This document shows positions 1-10,654 of a DNA stretch of 64,000 nucleotides, piece by piece. The stretch is from Rattus norvegicus (lineage: Eukaryota > Chordata > Mammalia > Rodentia > Muridae), in NCBI RefSeq assembly GCF_036323735.1, contig NC_086031.1, positions 42,828,225 through 42,892,224 of the forward strand. Direction: 5' to 3'. The position numbers and the translations under genes were made by a program. The first letter of the stretch is position 1. Every line of letters starts with the position of its first letter. The notes below the pieces were generated by a model. The model did no database searches. It saw nothing but the letters and a program-made list of their open reading frames with translations, and had not been told where the DNA came from.

Positions 1-305
1 GGGACCCCATCTGGCACAGACCTGTGCAGACCCCCTGCATGCCCAGGCTCTCAGTGCATGAATGCATCAGTCCTGTTGTGTCTAGAAGGCCTCGCTTCCT
101 CGGTGTCCTCCATATCCAGGCTCTTACGCTCTCTGCCTCCTCTTCTGCAGACTTCCCTGAACCCCGAGGAGAGGGTTTGACGGAGACATCCCATTTAGGA
201 CTGAGTGTCCCAAGGTGTCTCGCTTTCTTCACACTTCCCAGTTGTGGGTCTTCCTCTGCTGCAGGAGGAAGCTTTTCTGATGACCGCTTAACAAGGCGCT
301 GATCA
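1..305 (-). mobile_element. Lx-like rodent LINE-1 3' region, cut by window edge
   Basis: The segment shares landmarks, in the same order, with the longer copy at 47.2-48.2 kb: a 'gacatcYcatttagg' block followed by 'agttgtggg' and then an 'aagcttttctgatga'-like block. From memory this is a common rodent repeat belonging to the non-coding 3' part of Lx-type L1, lying on the minus strand. It runs off the left edge of the window. Family name is inferred; the similarity between the two copies is seen directly. Confidence 0.55.
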
Positions 306-804
306 TATGTGTGATATTCGAAGTTCCATGACTCATTCCGTATCACTGATGTCTCTGAAGAGCTCCTTGAGGTGCTTTGTGTTTGACTCCAGGATACAAT
401 ATTGAGAACTTATGAGCTCAGAACTAGTCTCAAGTGGGCAAAGAGATGAGTGGGATAGAGATCTCCCTTAAGACAGAAAGATCGGGGGAAAGATGGATGC
501 TTCTGACATTGGGCAGAAGATGCTGTGCTGTGTTGGTCTTCTCAAGAAACTCACTTCCTTCCCTGGGATGGGGCATGTTCTTATATTGATAGAACTTCCA
601 TTGCTCACTCTTTATTTGATCAGCATGGACTGGTTCAAAACCATCTCCTCTTTCTGCTGTAGATGACTACACTTGCTTGTTTTGTTTCTGGGAACATTTT
701 TTCATACTCCCAAAAGCATAAAAATCACGGCTTGGGGGAAAAGCAACAAGAATGTTACATTTGTACTTACTTTAAGTCTTGGGAATTTACATATATTTTC
801 TTTT
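306..804. other. No recognised feature
   Basis: Single-copy-looking sequence with frequent stops in all frames. I see no SINE, microsatellite or splice-bounded exon in it. Confidence 0.5.
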
Positions 805-1005
805 ATAGGACAAGTTCTCATGTAACCCAGGCTAGCCTTTGGTGCTATGTAGAGGAGGATGACCTTGAACTCCTGATCTTCCTTTTTCTGCCTTTATAGT
901 TCTGGAATGACAGATATGCAGAATGCTCCATTCTGGGATGCTGAGGATGGGACTTGGGGATTCATGTGTGCTGTTCTGTCTAGCAACTGAGCTACATCCC
1001 CAGAA
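805..1005 (-). mobile_element. B4 (ID_B1-type) SINE
   Basis: Reversed B1-like half ('catgtaacccaggctag', 'gaccttgaactcctgatc') is followed by a reversed ID-like half ending 'aactgagctacatccccag'. This B1-plus-ID order is the hallmark of the rodent B4 family. Heavily diverged, so old. Confidence 0.7.
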
Positions 1006-1178
1006 CAGGAGTGAAATCTAGTGTGCAAGTTCTGTGACATTTGAGAGTTCTTTCTGGGACATCTCTATGGCATTTGAGTTTGTCACTGTGTCCAGACTGC
1101 AGGGAGACTGTACCAGGTTAGTGAAGAGAAACTCATAGAACAAAGCTATGATGTCAGTAGAATTTATGCTTATTTAGC

Positions 1179-1226
1179 GCTGTGTGTGTGTGTGTGTGTG
1201 TACATGCATGCACTGGGGGGGGGGGG
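1179..1226. repeat. (TG)n followed by a 12-base G run
   Basis: About 11 TG units at 1180-1201 followed by a G homopolymer at 1215-1226. Confidence 0.95.
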
Positions 1227-1345
1227 ATGTGTGCATGTGTGCGTCTGAGGCCAGAGGCCTATTTAGGATGGGTGTCGAAGCATAGCTTTTTGGGGCTGTT
1301 GATCCCAGGCTTTGACCCTAACAATCCAGGTAGCACCAACTTCCC
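1227..1345 (-). mobile_element. Possible B3 remnant
   Basis: 'gtgtgcgtctgaggccagaggcc' and a later 'ggggctgttgatcccaggctttga' resemble the reversed 3' and 5' parts of B2/B3 SINEs behind a TG tract. Very diverged and uncertain. Confidence 0.25.
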
Positions 1346-1910
1346 AGAGGACTCAGTGAAATGAAAAGCCAAAATTAAATGATGAATGAGTCACTCCAGG
1401 AACTATACCAGCCCCCCTTTTCTGTGTGACCCCTCTTTATCCTGTTGCCTCACCCCTTCCACCTTCCCTGGATCTGCCAGTCTCGGCTTTCAAAGTGTTC
1501 TTCATCCCACATCTGGTCTCCCAGAGACTATTGCACAAAGTGGCATCTAGCATCTGGCACCTGCCACAGCAGCTCTCTTAGGTGTCTTCTTCTCTTGTAC
1601 CCTAGGTGGCTTTTCCACGGCTCCTGCTGATCCCAATCGTTGAATGCCATCCACGTAGTCATTTAGCAGACTCTTTTCTGGGTTGTCTATGTGTCAGACA
1701 TAGGCAGAGGGACTCCATGTGACAGCACTCAGGTCCTGGTCTCAGTATGAGGCCATAAAATCCAGTGGAGAACTTGAAGAGGTAGCACTCCAACCACCAA
1801 CTTCTAAGACAAAGCTTGAAATCTAACTTTAGGCATTGGACATTGAGTGGTCCTGAGTGGCTAAAGACCAGGGGGCGGGTGGTAGAGACCATTGTCCACT
1901 CAAAAGTGGA
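1346..1910. other. No recognised feature
   Basis: Pyrimidine-rich single-copy-looking sequence; no repeat or exon recognised. Confidence 0.45.
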
Positions 1911-2050
1911 GATTGAAGTGGTGAGATGACTCCGTAGGGAAAGGTTCTTACTGTCAAGCCTAGCGACCTGAGTTCCACTCTAGGGACCCATCTGGTAGAG
2001 GGAAAGAGCTGGTTCATGTAGGTTTTCCTCTGACATCTAAGAAGTTGAGG
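1911..2050 (+). mobile_element. B2/B3-superfamily SINE, 5' part
   Basis: Starts with a diverged 'gtggtgagatgactccgtaggg' A-box region, then 'gacctgagttccactctagggaccca' as in B2/B3 5' tRNA-like halves, then 'cctctgacatctaagaag'. Old copy. Confidence 0.6.
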
Positions 2051-2782
2051 TACAGGCTAGCTAGGAGATAGTGGCCATCAGCTGGATCTCTGCACACGTC
2101 TTCTTCCTTAGGCAGGAACTTAAAAGTGATAGGGAGGTCTGCGTAGCCAAAGGGAGCCTGGGAAGAACAAAGGGTGGGGTCCAGGACTTGGACCACTAGC
2201 ATTCTAACACCTAAGTAAGTGCATCCAGCAAGGTGGGACTTGTTAGAGCATTGGTTCTTAAGGATGAGAAACAAGTTAAGCAAGGTATCATGGCATGACT
2301 CAGCCCACAATCTTCCCTCTGCCTACCTGCTACCTTTCCCAGCATGAAGTCCCACCAAGGTGCCTACCTGCAGGAGGCACAGGTATTCAAACTCTTGCAA
2401 AGTAGGTCTTTGGGCTGAGGCTAGTCCAGAAACCAGACTTGACCTCCCTGTGTTTAAGAGAGGCTCCTTGGGAGGAAGGAGTGACTCAAAGACCTCCCCA
2501 CTCGCACTCCTCTTCTCAGGATAGTTTCAGTTCTGGGTCAAGAGTTGAAACCACCCAGACAAACTACCTAGCCACTCTGGAGTATCTGAGGTTTCAGGTC
2601 AGGCATTTGCAGAAGCTTGTCTGGCCTCATTTTTCTTACAGCGTGACTCTGGGAATTTTCACAACTTATTCTGAGAGCAGCCCTGCTCTTCTGTGGGGAG
2701 AGAAGAGGGTCTTGATACAATATGTTGTTATTTTTGCATATTTTTGGTCCTGCCTCTATATTTATTTGAAAAAATTTCACTT
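2051..2782. other. No recognised feature
   Basis: An open frame of about 148 codons crosses the end of this stretch, but it runs into the TG array at 2785 and matches no protein I know. No other feature recognised. Confidence 0.45.
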
Positions 2783-2806
2783 GTGTGTGAATGGTGTGTA
2801 TGAATG

Positions 2807-2837
<31 letters not shown>

Positions 2838-2998
2838 AATGGTATAATGTGTGTGTATATGAATGGTGTGTGTGTGTGTGTATGAATGGTGTGTGTGTGT
2901 ATGAATGTTGTTTGTGTGTGTATGAATAGTGTGTGTGTGTGTGAATGGTATAATGTGTGTGTGTATATAAATGGTGTGTGTGTGTGTGTGTGTGTGTC
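2783..2998. repeat. Compound TG / TGAATGGT minisatellite
   Basis: (TG)n runs of 6-18 units are interrupted about eight times by the octamer-like spacer 'atgaatggt' and twice by 'ataatg'. The pattern looks like a TG microsatellite that acquired a spacer and then expanded with it. Confidence 0.9.
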
Positions 2999-2999
2999 T

Positions 3000-3289
3000 T
3001 TAGTGTGTCCCCATGCCAAACGGTGCATATGGAGGTCAGAAGACGACCTTAAGTTATTGTCGGTTACCTTCTGTCTTGTTTGAAACAGAGTCTCTTGTCA
3101 GCAACTGTGTACTCCAAGCTACCTGGTCTAAGAGCTTCTAGGATCTCTTGTCTCTAGGTCCCTGTGAAAGCCCTGGGACTGTAGACACGTGCTAAGCATC
3201 CAGCCTTTGTGTGGGTTCTGCAGATTCAGACTCAGATCACTACCTCAGTGCAGCAAGCACTTTATCCACTAAGTCATTTCCCCCAGCCC
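3000..3289 (-). mobile_element. B3 SINE
   Basis: Reversed B3 order is visible: 'ggaggtcagaagacgacctt', 'gtttgaaacagagtctcttg', 'agccctgggactgtagacacgtgc', then the tRNA-like end 'gcaagcactttatccactaag'. Near full length, old. Confidence 0.75.
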
Positions 3290-3440
3290 TCCATTTTTGT
3301 TTTTAATGGACACAGAGTAGTTATACATTTCATTGGACACATTATAACCATTATAACTCTCTAACACATTTACATAATTATAATATTCATAGGGCAATTG
3401 GCATATTCATTGCCTTAGGTGTGCATTGTTTCTTTTACAA
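3290..3440. mobile_element. Ancient L1 3' end fragment
   Basis: AT-rich; the block 'gggcaattggcatattcattgcc' resembles a common pan-mammalian L1 3'-end segment. Low identity, orientation not assigned. Confidence 0.35.
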
Positions 3441-3682
3441 GTTTGTTCCTGTTACCCAAAAGTATTGTTTTTTTACTTTTATTTATAGATCTTTGTGTAC
3501 GTACATGTATGTGTGTTTGGGCACATGGTCATACGTGTGCCCCAGCCTGTGTCAGAGGTCAGAGGACAACTTGTGGGAGTTGGTACTTTCCTCCCACCAC
3601 GTGGGTTCTGGAAACTCAAACTTGAGTTGTCAGGTTTGGTGGCCACGACCTTTACCTGATAAACCATTTGCCAGCTTAGTTT
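3441..3682 (-). mobile_element. B2/B3-type SINE
   Basis: Reversed: 'gaggtcagaggacaacttgtg', 'gggagttggtactttcctccca', 'tgtcaggtttggtggccacgac', 'tacctgataaaccatttgccagc'. Good match to the rodent B2/B3A layout. Confidence 0.75.
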
Positions 3683-3699
3683 GCTTTATAACATTTCAG

Positions 3700-3735
<36 letters not shown>

Positions 3736-3785
3736 ATATATATACATACATATATATGTGTGTGTGTGTATGTGTGTGTGTATGT
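3700..3785. repeat. (TA)n/(TG)n tract
   Basis: About 13 TA units, then mixed TATG and TG units. Confidence 0.95.
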
Positions 3786-3954
3786 ATATTATGGAGAAAG
3801 ATAAATACCTTTTCTACCCATGTACATATGTATATTTAAAGTTTACAATAAGGATGCACAACAATAAAAGTATCAAACTAGCATTATTTCCACATGAAAT
3901 GTTACTGGGCAAAGGGTACTGCTGTATCATGCTTTTACACTTTAATATATCTTG

Positions 3955-4156
3955 AGTTTACTTTTAATTATGCGTGTCTCTCTCAGGCTATGTGCCCATG
4001 AGTGCAATACCTGTGGAGACCAAAGGGAGTGTCAGAGCCCCTGCAGTTGAAGGTATAGGTGGCTCCGAGCCACTTGGCTTGGACACTGGGATCTGAACTG
4101 CAGTCCTCTGCAACAGGAGTACATGCTCTTAACTGCTTGGCCACCTCTCCAGCCCT
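3955..4156 (-). mobile_element. B2-type SINE
   Basis: Ends with 'ctcttaactgcttggccacctctccagccc', the reversed B2 tRNA-like head; preceded by 'ctgaactgcagtcctctgcaa' and 'gagtgtcagagccc'. Nearly full length. Confidence 0.85.
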
Positions 4157-4466
4157 ACTTTATGTCTGTTTAAGGGTCACGTAAGTCCATGTACACAAAA
4201 TGAAAGCATATGGTTCGGTGGCATTTAGTACCTGCAATGGGTGGGTTTTCATCTGCACCAGACTGTTTCATCATCCTCAGATACAGTCCGTACCCAACAG
4301 GCAGGAATTCTAATCTTCCACAGCCCCCACAACCACCCGCTGTCTCTGGGGACTTAGCTCTTCTGGATATGTTATGGAAATGCAGTTGTGTGATATTTCC
4401 TGCCTGTTTATTCTGTAAATCTGAGAGGGAAAGGGAGGGGGAGGGAGAGAGACACAGAGAGAATCA
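4157..4466. other. No recognised feature
   Basis: Single-copy-looking DNA ending in a purine-rich GA tract (about 4421-4470) that served as the insertion target of the ID element. Confidence 0.5.
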
Positions 4467-4598
4467 AGAGAGAATTAAAGGGGCTGGGGATTTAGCTCAG
4501 TGGTAGAGCGCTTACCTAGGAAGCGCAAGGCCCTGGGTTCGGTCCCCAGCTCCGAAAAAAAGAACCAAAAAAAAAAAAAAAAAGAGAGAGAATTAAAG
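4467..4598 (+). mobile_element. Young ID SINE with 14-bp target-site duplications
   Basis: Body at 4481-4554 derives from tRNA-Ala through BC1 RNA, as known for rat ID elements. The Pol III A box TAGCTCAGTGG is at 4493-4503 and the B box GGTTCGGTCC at 4536-4545. An A-rich tail runs to about 4584. The 14-mer agagagaattaaag is perfectly repeated at 4467-4480 and 4585-4598, the expected product of L1-driven target-primed insertion. The intact promoter boxes and perfect duplications indicate a recent insertion. Confidence 0.95.
4493..4545 (+). promoter_or_regulatory. Internal Pol III promoter (A and B boxes) of the ID element
   Basis: Both boxes match the tRNA-gene consensus (TRGCNNAGYGG; GGTTCGANNCC with one change). 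Box spacing is about 32 bases, normal for a tRNA-derived SINE. Whether it is transcribed here cannot be told from sequence. Confidence 0.75.
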
Positions 4599-4599
4599 G

Positions 4600-4765
4600 C
4601 AGACATAGAGAGAGGTGCCAGTATGGATAGGCACGGGCCACGGCGTGCTTGAGTAAGCCAGAGGACAACTTTTGAGAGCTGGTTCTGTTATTTCACTGTA
4701 GGATCCAGTGATCAAACTCAGGTTTTCAAGCTTGCACAGCCACTGGCCGCATATTTGTTCTTTAA
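4600..4765 (-). mobile_element. B2/B3-type SINE remnant
   Basis: 'agccagaggacaacttttgagagctggttctg' then 'gatccagtgatcaaactcaggtt' follow the reversed B2/B3 layout. Its far end is diverged. Confidence 0.6.
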
Positions 4766-4788
4766 AAAAAGTGTGTAAGTGAAAGGGT

Positions 4789-4827
<39 letters not shown>
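4789..4827. repeat. (TG)n microsatellite
   Basis: About 18 TG units, the typical 3' tail tract of the adjoining reversed B3. Confidence 0.95.
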
Positions 4828-4829
<2 letters not shown>

Positions 4830-5104
4830 CCTGTGCATGGAGGTCAGAGTGCAACCTCAAACGCCATTTCTCTGGAAGCATCCACCCTTTCTTTGAAACA
4901 AGTTCTCTCTTACTGGCCTGGAATTTGCCAAGTAGGCCAATCTGCTGGCAGCCAGCCCCAGGGTTCTGCTTCTCTGCCTCCCCAGTGCTGGCATCCCAAG
5001 TGCGAGCCACGAAGCCTGGCACATAAGCATGGGCACTGGGGATCCCATGTGGGCGCCTGTGCTTGCTAGGCAGGCGCACTGCCAGCTGAGCTCTCTCCCT
5101 GCCC
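4828..5104 (-). mobile_element. B3 SINE
   Basis: Reversed B3: 'catggaggtcagagtgcaac', 'tgaaacaagttctctcttactggcctggaa', 'cccagtgctggcatcccaag', tRNA-like end 'gcaggcgcactgccagctgag'. Confidence 0.8.
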
Positions 5105-5799
5105 TGCTTCGTATTGTTGAATACCAGTTTGTCAGTTTCTGAGCCCCCCCCACCCATACTAAAGCATACATCCAAAGTTCTATCTTTTATGATAATACTT
5201 CAACCCTTTTATGCCGCATTGTATTGATTCGTTATTCTTTAGTTACTTCTGTTTTTTTCTTACTCCTGTTTAAAACCCTAAATGTTGGAGCATCTGAAGA
5301 TGTAACTCTGTGTTGTTTAAAAGGAGAAACAATGTTTAGAGGAAGTAGAGACAGTCCAAGGTGTGACTCTGTCAAGTTGGCACCTTCACATCAAACACAG
5401 TTGGCTGTTAAGATTGTCGCTCTCTGATGTGGCTGTTGAGCAAATGTGGCAGAGACCTTTGCTGTGTGTTACTATTTTTCTGGCTTAAAAGAAAGCCCTG
5501 GGCTTCAGCTGCTTCACGGGTCTCCCTTAACTATTAGTGGGTTTTCTTAATGCCTTTAAAGAGGACTTCTTAGGCAAGGTGTGGGTGAGCACAGTTCTCC
5601 AAATCTCTATTAGAGAGAGGACAGAGCTCAGATGAGAACTCAGATACCTGCCTGTGCCAGTTTGATATTTGGGCTTGGTTTGTCGCCCATGCTCCGAGTC
5701 TTGCTTTCATCTTATCATCGGGCATGACATTTGTTTGGACCAGAAGATTGGAAGACTAGTACCACCAAGACAGCAGCGCTCTCTCGCTCTCTTTCCCTG
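5105..5799. other. No firm feature
   Basis: Single-copy-looking. Around 5360-5420 'gtgtgactctgtcaagttgg' could be a hAT-derived scrap but is too short to call. Confidence 0.4.
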
Positions 5800-5861
5800 G
5801 CACGCATGCACGCACGCATGCATGCACGCACGCACGCATGCACTCATACACGCACGCACCT
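5800..5861. repeat. Purine-pyrimidine alternating (GCAC/GCAT)n
   Basis: CACGCATGCACGCACGCATG-type units, strictly alternating R-Y over most of about 60 bases and CpG-rich. Confidence 0.95.
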
Positions 5862-6229
5862 TTCCTTCCCCAGCCACAATTTGCAACCAAGGAGACGAAG
5901 TGCAGCAGCGAGATCTCAATAGAAAGGACCACTCCAGGGAGGAGCATAAACGTGTTTGCCCCTCATGGGCAAGAAAACAGTGTGGGAAAGGCAAACTCAT
6001 GCTGGCTGGGCTGTGGGGAGGGGGTGCTGTTTTCTCGTGGGGAGATTCTTACAGGGCTGTTAGGGCCAACCTCAGGTCCTGCACCCCTTGACTTTATCCC
6101 CAGCCTGGTAGAAGCTCTTTCTAGAAGAACCTTCCCTAGGGTCCATTTACTGGAGTGAAAATCCAACTGTGAATTTGTTCTGAACCTGTTTATTAGAAAT
6201 GTGATTAGTCGGGGAGCTAGGGAGGTAGC
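5862..6229. other. No recognised feature
   Basis: Single-copy-looking; no repeat, RNA gene or exon recognised. Confidence 0.45.
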
Positions 6230-6520
6230 TAAGGGAAATCAAGAAGCTGGCCACATAACATCCACAGTCGAGAGCAGAGAGAAATGGATTGTATCCATTT
6301 TGTCTATTTGCTTAGTACCCAACTAGCCCCCCACAACTCTTATACACCCCCAAACTAGGGAATGGTGCCATCTGCACTAGGCAGGGCCCTCCTCTATCCA
6401 TTAGCGACTGAGACAACCTACTATCTCTATAGACGTGCTCACAAACATGCCAACCTGGTCTAGATGACTCCTCAATCGAATGATTATGATTATAGGTTGT
6501 GTCAAGTTAAGAGTTAAGAA
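6230..6520. mobile_element. Rodent hAT-type (URR1/RCHARR1-like) DNA transposon fragment
   Basis: Blocks 'ccacagtcgagagcagagagaaatgg' and 'ggttgtgtcaagttaagagtta' recur in the same order in related copies in this window (57.96-58.3 kb). I assign it to the non-autonomous rodent hAT-Charlie repeats from memory. Confidence 0.5.
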
Positions 6521-6712
6521 TGGCCAGTGCAACAGCATAGGGATACTGACGTAGATGATGAGAAGGGTGGTTTAGTACACTGGAAACAGCTAGAGAAAGG
6601 GTGGTGTGGTCCCCACGCAACCCTTGAGGAGCCTGCATATTATATATAGGATGAGAGAAAGCAGAGCATAGGACTTTCTCTCGTCTCAGGACAACATTAC
6701 CCATCAACTCTG

Positions 6713-6715
<3 letters not shown>

Positions 6716-6772
<57 letters not shown>

Positions 6773-6782
6773 CCCCCCCCCC
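6716..6782. repeat. (TC)n with terminal C run
   Basis: About 27 TC units with one break, ending in a C10 run. Confidence 0.95.
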
Positions 6783-6783
6783 T

Positions 6784-6995
6784 AGTACTCAATCTTATGT
6801 AGCCCAGGTCAGTCTCAAATTTGCTATACAACCAAAGATAACCTTGAACTTAAGATCCTCCTGTCTCCACTCACTTCCTACATAGTACAGTAATTACCAC
6901 GTTGTGTTTTATCCAGTATACTGGAGATGGGATCCAGGGCTTTGTTCCTGCCAGACAAATACCCCGTCAACTGAGCCATACCTCTAGCTCCTTGA
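6784..6995 (-). mobile_element. B4 SINE
   Basis: Reversed B1-like half ('cttatgtagcccaggtcagtctc', 'aaccttgaacttaagatcctcctg') followed by a reversed ID-like half ('actggagatgggatccagggc', 'aactgagccatacctctagctcc'). Confidence 0.75.
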
Positions 6996-7700
6996 TCATC
7001 CCTGCTCAGGAGGAAATTTACACTTGACCCTCAATACCATTGTAGCCAGCCCTTTAACCTTTTCCACTAAATTTTCTACTGTCAACAAGTAGCACAATGG
7101 TAGGAGACTTGAAATATGTTTCCTTTTCCTGACCTTTAGTAGAGCATTGCTGGGTCCAGTGAAAGACTCGCAGGAGGGGCAGGAAAAGACAAGTCCTATG
7201 TGCAGTGGTGTCAAAGGCTATTTATAAGTTCATTGAATGCAGCTCGTCCAGCTGTGAGGGGTAAAGTTTTCACCCCGTACAACCCTTGAGGAAAGCAAAA
7301 AGTCTCTGTTTCGTCTATACATGAGCACAATAGTAAACACTTCTAGCCTGAAAGCAACTCTCAGGTTTCTTTTGTACACATTCTATGAGTTTGTTGATGA
7401 GAAGGAATTAGAGGTGTGTGTGGACAAATGGGTACATGAAATGATGTCATTTGATGACATAAGACGGTGCCTACCTCAAGGGTTCTGACTATAAAAGACA
7501 CTTTGCCAAAATTACCAAGATAAGCAATGTTCCTAAGATTTTCTTCTCTCTGCCATTCCCCACCAGCACCAGGTTGCTGTTTGCCCTCTTCTCTCTAAAC
7601 CATGTTCTATGTGGTGGTATCTCTCATTCCCAGATTTGCCTTCTCCAACCATTAACAATACGTATCCTGTCCCCAACACCCATACTGAGTGCTCATGAGC
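6996..7700. other. No recognised feature
   Basis: Single-copy-looking; none of its short open frames resembles a known protein. Confidence 0.45.
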
Positions 7701-7703
7701 ACG

Positions 7704-7759
<56 letters not shown>

Positions 7760-7762
7760 CAC
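7701..7762. repeat. (CA)n microsatellite
   Basis: About 30 CA units with a single G interruption near 7753. Confidence 0.97.
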
Positions 7763-7789
7763 AAAACATACTTGTATATATGTATCCCA

Positions 7790-8105
7790 TTACATATCTA
7801 CCTACCCAATCTATACACCCATTCATCCATCTTACCTATATAATCCATCCATCTACTCCCAACCACCTTTTATCTATCCATCCATCCATCCATCCATCCA
7901 TCCATCCATCCATTCTTCATCCATCTTTCATCCATCCACATACCTGCCTATTCAACCATCTGCCCACCTATCCAACCATTAACCAACCATCCTTCTATCT
8001 CATCCAACTAACCAACCATCTGCCCACCTATCCAACCACTAACCAACCATCTATCTATCTCATCCAACTAACCAACCATCTGCCCGCCTATCCAACCATC
8101 TAACT
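7790..8105. repeat. TCCA-derived array with a 60-bp higher-order unit
   Basis: A degenerate TCCA/TCTA array contains about ten uninterrupted CATC units at 7876-7915. From about 7955 it becomes a 60-bp tandem unit (for example 7981-8040 versus 8041-8100, over 90% identical by eye) made of 'accaaccatctgccc' and 'tatctcatccaact' sub-blocks. It decodes as Pro/Thr/Ile/His-rich frames that are not genes. Confidence 0.9.
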
Positions 8106-10004
8106 ATTCACAGGAATAATTTGTCTTTACCAACCTTAGTATTAAATGTTCCTCAGTTGAAAGGGTTTCTGGTACGATCTCTGGCTAACAGGGTAGATAT
8201 TTAGAGAGAACATGTGGTATTTTCTGTTCTCTAATCTCAGAGCTAGCTAGGTTAGATCTACAATGCCAGGATAAAAGCAGACCTGAAGCTACTGCTTCAG
8301 CATGTAGTCACTTCTCCCTAACCACAATCATTCTAGAGTGTGATGTAACTCATGTCTGTGTCAACAGAGGCCCGACCAGAGAGGTTGGAAAGCCCAGGTC
8401 TGAGCAGGTGTGAGGTCTCTGCAAGGCTTCTGCCCTGGGTCTAGTCACTGACCTCCTATCAGGGAGTTTTGGTGGCAGCTTCGTCTGTGGTTAGGCCCCT
8501 GGGATTGTGGGTCTTATCTTTCCTGTCATGACTTTCACTCTGAAGAAACTGTTAGCCTCTCAGAGACCTTGGTCGGCCTGGGAAAACCAGCTCCTCTCTT
8601 GGAGACTGATTTAATCGCTTTGTGTAGAGGCTGATCTTGAGGTAAAACACATTCCTTCTCATGTCAGACAGTCTCATGTCAGCCCATAGTCTCTCCCTAT
8701 ATATCCTGGGCTTTCTCAGTTTGGGTGACTAGAGATAGCCAGCCAAGAGGTGACTGGTTGGCTTAGGTCTTGATGTTTCAGTCATTTCTGGGCTTGGTGC
8801 CACCCAGCTCTGGGTATAATCAAACTCTGCCGCTTAGTGGGACATCCTCCTGTTCCGGGTGACTCAGAGCACCATGGCAGCTGGTAGAGCTTTTGTTTAT
8901 AACAGCACTGCCTACTCACACTGACACCCTAACTCCCACAAACCACTTCACAGGTGGCCCAACTTTTGGAGCAAATAACATTTTGCCAACTGTTGCTCTT
9001 TTTCCTTTTTCTTTTTCCTTTTAAAGTTACCTAAACAAAATTAAGCCATAGGAGTCCATTAATAAAAGGTTTCTATAACAAAATTATTGGCACACTACAA
9101 GGGGCTATGGAGGAGAGTAGGAAGATCAATATTAGCTAGAATAAAATAGCAGGGCAGGCATTACTCAGGGGAAATTTGCTCTTAAGTCTGAAGGGAATAT
9201 AGATTTGTACCTGGGCAGTCAATGTTAGAATATGATAAACTGTGTATTAGAATCTGCGGGCTGGTAATTATTTCAAGAGACTTCAGAGACTCTAAATGTG
9301 CTTGAAATAAAAAAAAAAAGCTAACAAACAAAAGCCTTAGCCAAATCTTTTCAGAAGCCAGGAGCCAGATAGAAACCAGAAATTTAATTTCTGGTTTTGT
9401 ACAAATAGAAACCAGAAACTAAAGGACACAGATCTATCAGATGACAAAAAGACAGAGTGTTTGCTTTATCCGTCCGTGGATGCCTTCAAGGCCACTGAAG
9501 TGGCCGATGCCTGCCTCAGGGAGGGAGGGAGTGGAGGATAAGGAAGACCAACAGCCTTCTAGATGAGTGGCTAATGGGAAGCTATTCCTCTTCTGTAAGG
9601 CTACATCCTTTTCTTGTCTCTTGGATGCTTCAGAAGAGCATGAGAATGGTTATGGAGTACAATAGAGTCTGGCTGTAAGTGCTTCAGTGTAATGGGGTGT
9701 TGTTGGCTCTCTGTCTCTGGACAGGAACCAGTTAACCTGCAGGCTGATGCGGTGTGGGCTGGCAGCTGATCTGGCTATTGTCAGAGGAGCAGTACACAGG
9801 CCTTGATGCCATTTGCAAAGTGTTGAGGTAGTGATCTCTAGATGGCTCTGGATGGCTCTCAGTGCGAGAAAACCTGTTCAGATGCAGTTGTAGCTCTTAG
9901 GATCCCAGGGATTTGGAAGGGAACCCTTGAGAGCATCCAGACAATTGCCAAAAGCGAGGGAGAAGAAGAGGGAAGAGGAATTTTCAGGTAAAATATAATG
10001 TATA
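8106..10004. other. Single-copy DNA, no gene recognised
   Basis: The longest plain stretch of the window (1.9 kb). It holds a T-rich patch at 9000-9025 and a small hairpin at 9373-9397 (see findings). No SINE, exon or ORF of note. Confidence 0.5.
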
Positions 10005-10148
10005 AGACACATACACACACAGGTACCAACGTGCATAGGAGCACACACATATGCACACAAACACATATGTACCTACATGTACATAAACACACATGTACCT
10101 ACATGCACACAAACACGTGTACCTTCTTGCACACAAACACACACAAAG
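10005..10148. repeat. Degenerate ACACAYGTACC minisatellite
   Basis: Repeats of 'acacaaacacatatgtacctacatg' in slightly changing forms, about 5-6 units. Confidence 0.85.
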
Positions 10149-10260
10149 TATGGGCTGTGGGGGGAGTTGGGTGAGGAGGTCAGCTATTTTTCTCTTGTTT
10201 GCTTGGTTTTTATCCACAGACATTACTTTCTCATATTTCATCCTATCTCTAAATTTGTAC

Positions 10261-10261
<1 letters not shown>

Positions 10262-10349
<88 letters not shown>

Positions 10350-10371
10350 GGAGGGAGAGAGAGAGAGAACA
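10262..10371. repeat. (TG)n/(GA)n compound microsatellite
   Basis: About 20 TG units join directly to about 30 GA units with a few AAAG/GGGA breaks. Confidence 0.97.
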
Positions 10372-10444
10372 ACCTTGGCTATTACTCCACCTTGTATTTT
10401 TGAGACAAGGTGCCTGACATTTTTAATAAACGTGTATACTTTGG

Positions 10445-10650
10445 ATTGATTTACTTTAATCTTATGTGTGTGGGTGTTTTGCTTGCATATATGTGCACAT
10501 GTGTGCCTGGTGTTCAAGAAAGACTGTTGGATTTCCTAGGACTGGAGTTACAGGTAGTTGTGAGCAGCAACATGGGTGCTGAAAATCAACCCCGGGGTCC
10601 TCTGCGAGAGTAGCGAATGCTCTTAACCAACTGAGCCAACTCTCTAGCCA
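10445..10650 (-). mobile_element. B2-type SINE
   Basis: Reversed: 'gactggagttacaggtagttgtgagc', 'gtgctgaaaatcaaccccgg', 'aatgctcttaaccaactgagcc', 'ctctctagcca'. Near full length. Confidence 0.85.
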
Positions 10651-10654
10651 GTTT

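Noticed and set aside
2439..2885. 148-codon plus-strand frame
   Set aside because: Its last third is TG repeat and the rest matches nothing known.
4481..4554. tRNA-Ala gene
   Set aside because: A/B boxes look tRNA-like, but the sequence is the ID/BC1 SINE body with an A tail and target duplications and lacks a proper cloverleaf and anticodon arm.
10093..10517. Frames of 118 and 177 codons
   Set aside because: Read-through of TG/GA and ACAC repeats.
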